From Streptomyces sp. NL15-2K (GTDB taxonomy: Bacteria; Actinomycetota; Actinomycetes; Streptomycetales; Streptomycetaceae): a DNA stretch of 64,000 nt. Under the pieces are notes generated by a model that did not search any database, had not been told where the DNA came from, and saw nothing but the letters and a program-made list of their open reading frames with translations. Positions 58,760 to 64,000 of this stretch are shown one piece after another; position 1 is the first letter of the stretch, and each line of letters begins with the position of its first letter. The position numbers and the translations under genes were made by a program. The stretch covers positions 10,043,001 to 10,107,000 of the forward strand of contig NZ_CP130630.1 of NCBI RefSeq assembly GCF_030551255.1, read 5' to 3'.

Positions 58760-61700
58760 ATGATGAGTTCGTCCAAGGAATCCGGAGCTTCTGTGCCGAC
58801 CGGCGACGGAGCAGGCACCGCGGCAGGGGCGGAGCTGCGGCGGCGCCTAGCAGACCTGTCGGCACCGGAAGGGCAGCACCTGCTCACCGGCCTGGTGACC
58901 GAACTCGCCGCGGCCGCGCTGCGCCGCCCCGCCGACGAACCGGTCGCGGCCGACGGCACGTTCTTCGAGACCGGCTTCGACTCGCTGACCGCGGTGGAAC
59001 TGCACAGCCGGCTCACCGCCGCCACCGGTCTGGCGCTCCCGGTGACGCTGGCCTTCGACCACCCGACGCCGGCCGCGCTCGCCCGCCACCTCTACGCCGA
59101 ACTGCTCGACCTCGCCCCGGAACGGGTCGACGTCGACGCCGCCACCAGTCACGTCGACGAGCCGATCGCGATCGTAGGCATGGCCTGCCGCTTCCCCGGC
59201 GGCGCCCGGTCGGCCGAGGGGCTCTGGCGCCTCGTGGAGTCCGAGGCCGACGCGGTCGGGGAGTTCCCGACCGACCGGGGCTGGGACCTCGACGCGCTCT
59301 ACTCGACCGACCCCGACCAGTCGGGCACCAGCTACACCCGGCACGGCGGATTCCTCTACGACGCGGCCGAGTTCGACGCCGACTTCTTCGGGATCAACCC
59401 GCGCGAAGCCCTGGCCATGGACGCCCAGCAGCGCCTCGTCCTGGAAACCTCCTGGGAGGCGCTGGAGCGGGCCGGCATCCCGCCGGAGACGCTGCGTGAG
59501 CAGCGCGTCGGCGTCTTCGTCGGCGCGGAGACCCAGGAGTACGGGCCCCGGCTGCAGGACGCCGACAGCCTGGAGGGCTACCTCATCACCGGCAACGCGG
59601 CGAGCGTCGCCTCCGGCCGCGTCTCGTACACCCTCGGCCTGCAGGGCCCCGCCCTCACCGTCGACACGGCCTGCTCGTCCTCGCTGGTCGCGCTGCACCT
59701 GGCCGCGCAGGCGCTGCGGCAGGGCGAGTGCTCCATGGCGCTGGCAGGTGGCGCCGCGGTGATGGCCAGCCCGGCGTCCTTCGTGGCGTTCTCCCGGCAG
59801 CGCGGGCTTGCCGCCGACGGCCGCTGCAAGCCGTTCGCGGCCGCCGCCGACGGCACGGCCTGGGCCGAAGGCGTCGGCATGCTGCTGGTCGAGCGGCTCT
59901 CCTCGGCGCAGGCCGCCGGCCGGCCCGTCCTCGCCGTGATCCGTGGCTCCGCCGTCAACCAGGACGGCGCGTCCAACGGCCTGACCGCACCGAACGGCCC
60001 GTCGCAGCAGCGCGTGATCCAGCAGGCCCTCGCCAACGCGCGCCTGGAAGCGGCGGACGTCGACGCCGTAGAGGCGCACGGCACCGGCACCACGCTCGGC
60101 GACCCCATCGAGGCCCAGGCCCTGCTCTCCACCTACGGCCGCGATCGCACCGGCGCCCCGCTCTGGATCGGCTCACTGAAGTCGAACATCGGCCACGCCC
60201 AGGCCGCGGCCGGAGTCGGCGGCGTCATCAAGATGGTGCAGGCCCTCCACCACGGCACGCTCCCGAAGACCCTGCACGTGGACGAGCCCACGCCGCACGT
60301 CGACTGGAGCACGGGCACCGTACGGCTGCTCACCGAGGCCCAGCCGTGGCCCGAGACCGACCGGCCGCGGCGGGTGGCGGTCTCCTCGTTCGGCATGAGC
60401 GGCACCAACGCCCACCTCATCCTCGAAGCCCCGCAGACCCAGGAAGCGGCGCCCACCGCGGCACGTCCAGAGCCGGGCGCGCGGACAGCCGGCGTGTTCG
60501 CGCTCCCCGTATCCGGACGTACACCGGAGGCACTCGCCGGACAGGCGGCGAACCTGCTGGCCCGGCTGGACGAGCCCGACACCGACCTGGCGGACCTCGG
60601 CTTCTCCCTGGCCACCACGCGCACCCACTTCGCCCACCGCGCCGTTGTACTCGGAGCCGACCGCGAACAGGTGGAGCAGGGCCTCGCCGCGCTCGCCGCC
60701 GGTGACCCCTCCGCGCAGGCCGTCACCGGAACCACGGTCCCCGGCCGGACCGCCTTCCTGTTCACCGGCCAGGGCTCACAGCGACTGGCGATGGGCCGCG
60801 AACTGCACGCAACCCAGCCCGTGTTCGCCGCCGCCTTCGACGAAGCGGCCTGGTACCTCGACCTGCAACTCGGCCGACCGCTCGCCGAGGCCCTGGCCGA
60901 CGAGGAACTGCTCAACCGCACTGAGTACGCACAGCCGGCGATCTTCGCGGTGGAAGTGGCCCTGCTCGCACTGGTACGGCACTGGGGGCTTACCCCCGAC
61001 GTCCTTGTCGGCCACTCGATCGGCGAGATCGCGGCCGCCCACGCCGCCGGAGTGCTGTCGCTGCCGGACGCAGCTGCCCTGGTCGGCGCACGCGGCCGGT
61101 TGATGCAGGCGTTGCCGTCCGGTGGGGCGATGTTGGCGGTGGGTGCGTCGGAGGCGGAGGTGCGGGAGGCGTTCTCGGATGTCGACCTCGCGGCGGTGAA
61201 CGGGCCTGCTGCGGTGGTGGTTTCAGGGGCCGAGAGTGAGGTCGTGCGGGTGGTGGCGGGGGCGGCCGAGCGGGGCTGGAAGTCCTCCCGGCTGCGGACG
61301 AGTCACGCTTTCCACTCGCGGCTGATGGAGCCCATGCTCGACGAGTTCCGCCGCGTGCTGCGCTTCCTGACCTTCCGCGAACCGAAACTGCCGGTCGTAT
61401 CGACGGTGACCGGCCGGCCGGTGGAGTCGGGGCAGTGGTCGGATCCGGAGTACTGGGTCGAGCAGGTACGCCGGCCGGTGCGATTCGCTGACGCGCTCGG
61501 TTCACTGGAGGGCGTCGGCCGATTCGTGGAGTTGGGGCCGGACGCCGTACTGACCGCACTGATCCGGCAGGCGGCCCCCGACGCGGTCTGCGTGCCGCTG
61601 CTGCGGCGCGACCGCGACGAAGCGGCCACCGCCGCCGCCGCACTGGCCGCACTCCATGTCCACGGCGCGGCGGTGAACTGGCCGGCCCTCTTCCCTCACG

Positions 61701-64000
61701 CCCGCGTGGTGGATCTGCCGACCTACGCCTTCCAGCGACAGCGCTTCTGGCTGGAGAACGCTCCGGCGCGCTCCGGCGCCACCGACCCGGGCGACGCGAG
61801 CTTCTGGGCCGCGGTCGACCGCGGTGACCTGCCCGCGCTCGCCGCGGAGTTGGGGGTCGGCACCGAGGCCGTGGCCGGCGTGCTGCCGGCGCTGACGACC
61901 TGGCGGGCCCGGGGCCGGGAGCGCTCCCTGATCGACGGCTGGCGCTACCGGGTCACGTGGCGACCGGCGACCGACCCCGGAAAGGCCGGCCTCACCGGGA
62001 CGTGGGCGCTGGTGGGCGAGGACGTCCACAGCCTCGGCGACATGCTGTCGGGCCAAGGGGCGTCGGTCGTACGGATGTCCGACGCGGCGGCGACGGCGGA
62101 ACGGGACCTTGCCGGTGTGGTGGCGTCCCCGGCGTCGGTGGAGGACGCGCTGGCGCTGGTTCAGGGGTTGGTGGAGGTGGGGTGCCGGGCTCGGTTGTGG
62201 TTGGTGACGCGGGGTGCGGTGGTTTCGGGGCGTGCTGATGGTGTGGTGGATGTCGGTCAGGCTGCGTTGTGGGGTTTTGGCCGGGTGGTGGGGTTGGAGT
62301 ATCCGGAGTTGTGGGGTGGGTTGCTGGATCTGCCGTCGGTGGTTGATGGGCGTGCGGCGGTGCGGGTCGGGGCGGTGCTGGCGGGGGCGTTGGGGGCGGA
62401 GGATCAGGTCGCTGTACGCGGTGGTGGTGTTCTGGTGCGGCGTCTGGTGCGTGCTCCGGCTTCGCGGGGTGAGGTGTGGCGGCCGCGTGGGACGGTGTTG
62501 ATCACTGGGGGTACGGGTGGTCTGGGTGCTGAGGTGGCCCGTTGGGCTGCGGCCAGTGGTGCTGAGCGGTTGGTGTTGGTGTCGCGGCGTGGTGTGGGGG
62601 CGCCGGGGGCTGGTGAGTTGCTGGCCGAGCTGCCGTGCGCGGAGGTTCATGCGTGTGACATGGCGGACCGGGCGGCTGTGGAAGCTTTGCTGGCCGCGGT
62701 GGGTGGGGTCGACGCGGTGGTGCACGCGGCCGGCGTCGGCGAGGACGCGGCCCTGGCCGAAGCCGACGCGGCGCATTTGCGCCGTGTGATCTCCGGCAAG
62801 GTTGATGGGGCTCTGCTTCTGGACGAGTTGGTCGGTGACGTGGATGCCTTTGTGGTGTTCTCGTCGATCTCGGGAGTGTGGGGCAGCCGCGGCCAGGCCG
62901 CCTACGCCGCCGCGAACGCCGCCCTGGACGCTTTCGTCGAACGCCGCCGCGCGGTCGGCCGGCCCGGCACTGCGATCGCCTGGGGTCCGTGGGCGCGAGT
63001 CGGGATGGCCGCCGACCAGGGCGAGACCGAACTCCTGCGGCGCCAGGGCCTTCTCCCGCTGCCGCCTGCCCAGGCGGTGGCTGCGCTTGCTGGTGTGGTG
63101 GGTGGTGGGGAGGGTGTGCTGGCGGTTGCGGATGTTCGGTGGTCGGAGTTTGTTTCCTTGTTTGCTGTGGTGGGTGCGCGTCCGTTGTTCGAGGAGGTGG
63201 CAGAGGCTGGGGTGCCGGTTGTTGGGGGGGCGGTGTTTTCGGTTTTGGGGCAGCGGTTGGCTGGTTTGGGGGTGGGGGAGCGGGAGCGGTTTGTGGGGGA
63301 TTTGGTGCGGGCGCAGGTGGCTGGGGTGTTGGGTCATGGGTCGGTGGAGGCAGTGGTGCCGGGGCGGGCGTTCAAGGAGTTGGGTTTTGATTCGTTGACG
63401 GCGGTGGAGTTGCGGAATCGGTTGCAGGCGGTGACTGGTTTGGTGTTGTCGGCGACGCTGGTTTTTGATTATCCGAGTGTGGAGCGGTTGGCTGGTTTTC
63501 TTGTTGGGGAGTTGAGTGGTTCGGTTGAGGTGGTGGCGGGGGTGGATGGTGTTGCGGGGGGTGTTGTTGCTGGTGGTGATGATCCGGTTGTGATTGTGGG
63601 TATGGGCTGTCGTTTTCCGGGGGGTGTGGATTCGCCGGATGGGTTGTGGGGTTTGGTGGTTTCTGGTTCGGATGCGGTGGGTGGTTTTCCGGTGGATCGG
63701 GGTTGGGATTTGGAGGGGTTGTATCACCCGGATCCGGATCATGCGGGGACGTCGTATGTGCGGGAGGGGGGTTTTCTGTATGACGTGGCGGAGTTCGATG
63801 CGGGATTGTTCGGGATTTCGCCGCGTGAGGCGTTGGCGATGGATCCGCAGCAGCGGTTGTTGTTGGAGACGTCGTGGGAGGCGTTCGAGCGGGCGGGGAT
63901 AGATCCCCTGTCGTTGCGGGGCGAGCAGGTCGGCGTATTCGCGGGCTCCAACGGGCAGGACTACGCCGCCCAGCGGTACGACGTCCCCACCGACCTCGAG
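58760..64000 (+). CDS. Type I modular polyketide synthase, first protein (ACP-KS-AT-KR-ACP-KS...), 3' end outside window
   Basis: The frame is open from ATG 58760 (a second ATG follows at once) to the window edge, 1747 codons. A free N-terminal ACP comes first (GFDSLTA, Ser75) with no loading AT or KSQ, so the starter must be loaded in trans. KS1: Cys305 in DTACSSS, His440 and His479. AT1: Ser753 in GHSIGE, and HAFH at 849-852, the malonyl-CoA signature. The region up to KR has no dehydratase. KR1: GTGGLG near 1250, SSISGVWGS with the A-type Trp, no LDD, Tyr1382; A1 type predicted. ACP1: GFDSLTA, Ser1545. KS2 starts at ~1606 and is cut by the window. Module 1 thus adds a malonate and reduces it to a hydroxyl. 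Confidence 0.95.
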   Translation, partial: MMSSSKESGASVPTGDGAGTAAGAELRRRLADLSAPEGQHLLTGLVTELAAAALRRPADEPVAADGTFFETGFDSLTAVELHSRLTAATGLALPVTLAFDHPTPAALARHLYAELLDLAPERVDVDAATSHVDEPIAIVGMACRFPGGARSAEGLWRLVESEADAVGEFPTDRGWDLDALYSTDPDQSGTSYTRHGGFLYDAAEFDADFFGINPREALAMDAQQRLVLETSWEALERAGIPPETLREQRVGVFVGAETQEYGPRLQDADSLEGYLITGNAASVASGRVSYTLGLQGPALTVDTACSSSLVALHLAAQALRQGECSMALAGGAAVMASPASFVAFSRQRGLAADGRCKPFAAAADGTAWAEGVGMLLVERLSSAQAAGRPVLAVIRGSAVNQDGASNGLTAPNGPSQQRVIQQALANARLEAADVDAVEAHGTGTTLGDPIEAQALLSTYGRDRTGAPLWIGSLKSNIGHAQAAAGVGGVIKMVQALHHGTLPKTLHVDEPTPHVDWSTGTVRLLTEAQPWPETDRPRRVAVSSFGMSGTNAHLILEAPQTQEAAPTAARPEPGARTAGVFALPVSGRTPEALAGQAANLLARLDEPDTDLADLGFSLATTRTHFAHRAVVLGADREQVEQGLAALAAGDPSAQAVTGTTVPGRTAFLFTGQGSQRLAMGRELHATQPVFAAAFDEAAWYLDLQLGRPLAEALADEELLNRTEYAQPAIFAVEVALLALVRHWGLTPDVLVGHSIGEIAAAHAAGVLSLPDAAALVGARGRLMQALPSGGAMLAVGASEAEVREAFSDVDLAAVNGPAAVVVSGAESEVVRVVAGAAERGWKSSRLRTSHAFHSRLMEPMLDEFRRVLRFLTFREPKLPVVSTVTGRPVESGQWSDPEYWVEQVRRPVRFADALGSLEGVGRFVELGPDAVLTALIRQAAPDAVCVPLLRRDRDEAATAAAALAALHVHGAAVNWPALFPHARVVDLPTYAFQRQRFWLENAPARSGATDPGDASFWAAVDRGDLPALAAELGVGTEAVAGVLPALTTWRARGRERSLIDGWRYRVTWRPATDPGKAGLTGTWALVGEDVHSLGDMLSGQGASVVRMSDAAATAERDLAGVVASPASVEDALALVQGLVEVGCRARLWLVTRGAVVSGRADGVVDVGQAALWGFGRVVGLEYPELWGGLLDLPSVVDGRAAVRVGAVLAGALGAEDQVAVRGGGVLVRRLVRAPASRGEVWRPRGTVLITGGTGGLGAEVARWAAASGAERLVLVSRRGVGAPGAGELLAELPCAEVHACDMADRAAVEALLAAVGGVDAVVHAAGVGEDAALAEADAAHLRRVISGKVDGALLLDELVGDVDAFVVFSSISGVWGSRGQAAYAAANAALDAFVERRRAVGRPGTAIAWGPWARVGMAADQGETELLRRQGLLPLPPAQAVAALAGVVGGGEGVLAVADVRWSEFVSLFAVVGARPLFEEVAEAGVPVVGGAVFSVLGQRLAGLGVGERERFVGDLVRAQVAGVLGHGSVEAVVPGRAFKELGFDSLTAVELRNRLQAVTGLVLSATLVFDYPSVERLAGFLVGELSGSVEVVAGVDGVAGGVVAGGDDPVVIVGMGCRFPGGVDSPDGLWGLVVSGSDAVGGFPVDRGWDLEGLYHPDPDHAGTSYVREGGFLYDVAEFDAGLFGISPREALAMDPQQRLLLETSWEAFERAGIDPLSLRGEQVGVFAGSNGQDYAAQRYDVPTDLE

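Overview
The window is high-GC actinomycete DNA and almost certainly comes from a Streptomyces chromosome. The evidence is strong third-position G/C bias, many GTG starts and ATGA/GTGA gene overlaps, a 925-residue LAL-type LuxR regulator, parts of two modular megasynthases, and genes typical of the genus (Ada-AlkA next to Ogt, a GlxA-like AraC regulator, and a SAV_2336-like/MoxR/trypsin operon). No rRNA, tRNA or CRISPR array was seen.

Layout. (A) 1-3563: the 3' end of an NRPS gene (adenylation C-terminus, carrier protein, epimerisation domain), overlapped by a class III aminotransferase gene; this is the tail of one biosynthetic cluster that starts outside the window. (B) 3830-19145: mostly ordinary genes. 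These are a gamma-glutamyltranspeptidase-like protein, an inositol monophosphatase, an FAD oxidoreductase coupled to a macro-domain protein, an MFS exporter with a frameshift, a GlxA-type regulator, a large Tat-exported GH2 beta-galactosidase with a LamG insert, an Ada-AlkA/Ogt alkylation-repair pair, a sirtuin and a NUDIX hydrolase. (C) 19193-26510: four minus-strand genes that abut or overlap one another. They encode a Trypco1-like small protein, a trypsin-VMAP-like protein, a MoxR AAA+ ATPase and a vWA/pseudokinase/TPR protein. They look like one NTP-dependent protease-effector conflict system and are the best candidate here for an under-described system. (D) 26739-38931: accessory DNA with a truncated ADP-ribosylglycohydrolase, transposase and excisionase-like remnants, a 1092-residue SF1 helicase with a C-terminal phospholipase-D nuclease-like domain, a coiled-coil membrane protein followed by a Ser/Thr kinase, and a degenerate 1.5 kb stretch. 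(E) 38932-45574: a rearrangement scar. A 5'-truncated CocE-type hydrolase sits head to head with a 5'-truncated isobutyryl-CoA mutase-type GTPase fragment, which is cut by an insertion sequence with recognisable ends and followed by three more broken transposases (ISL3, IS256 and IS4 families). (F) 45660-64000: the start of a type I polyketide cluster. It holds a discrete acyltransferase, an acyl-activating ligase and an agmatinase-family ureohydrolase (one operon), the LAL regulator, an ABC-2 exporter pair, a cation/proton antiporter, a flavin halogenase-like protein, an SCP2-domain protein and a PKS gene (ACP-KS-AT-KR-ACP-KS...) that runs off the right edge.

How the parts may work together. 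In region F the ligase, the discrete acyltransferase and the N-terminal carrier domain of the PKS form a plausible starter-unit loading path. The ureohydrolase suggests a guanidino-acid starter whose amidine is later removed to leave an amine; this is inferred from family knowledge. A CCCCTAC/GTAGGGG-type motif recurs in both divergent intergenic regions of the cluster and is a candidate operator for the LAL regulator. In region C the trypsin-like domain keeps its His-Asp-Ser triad, so the likely output is proteolysis gated by the MoxR ATPase and the vWA/TPR scaffold.
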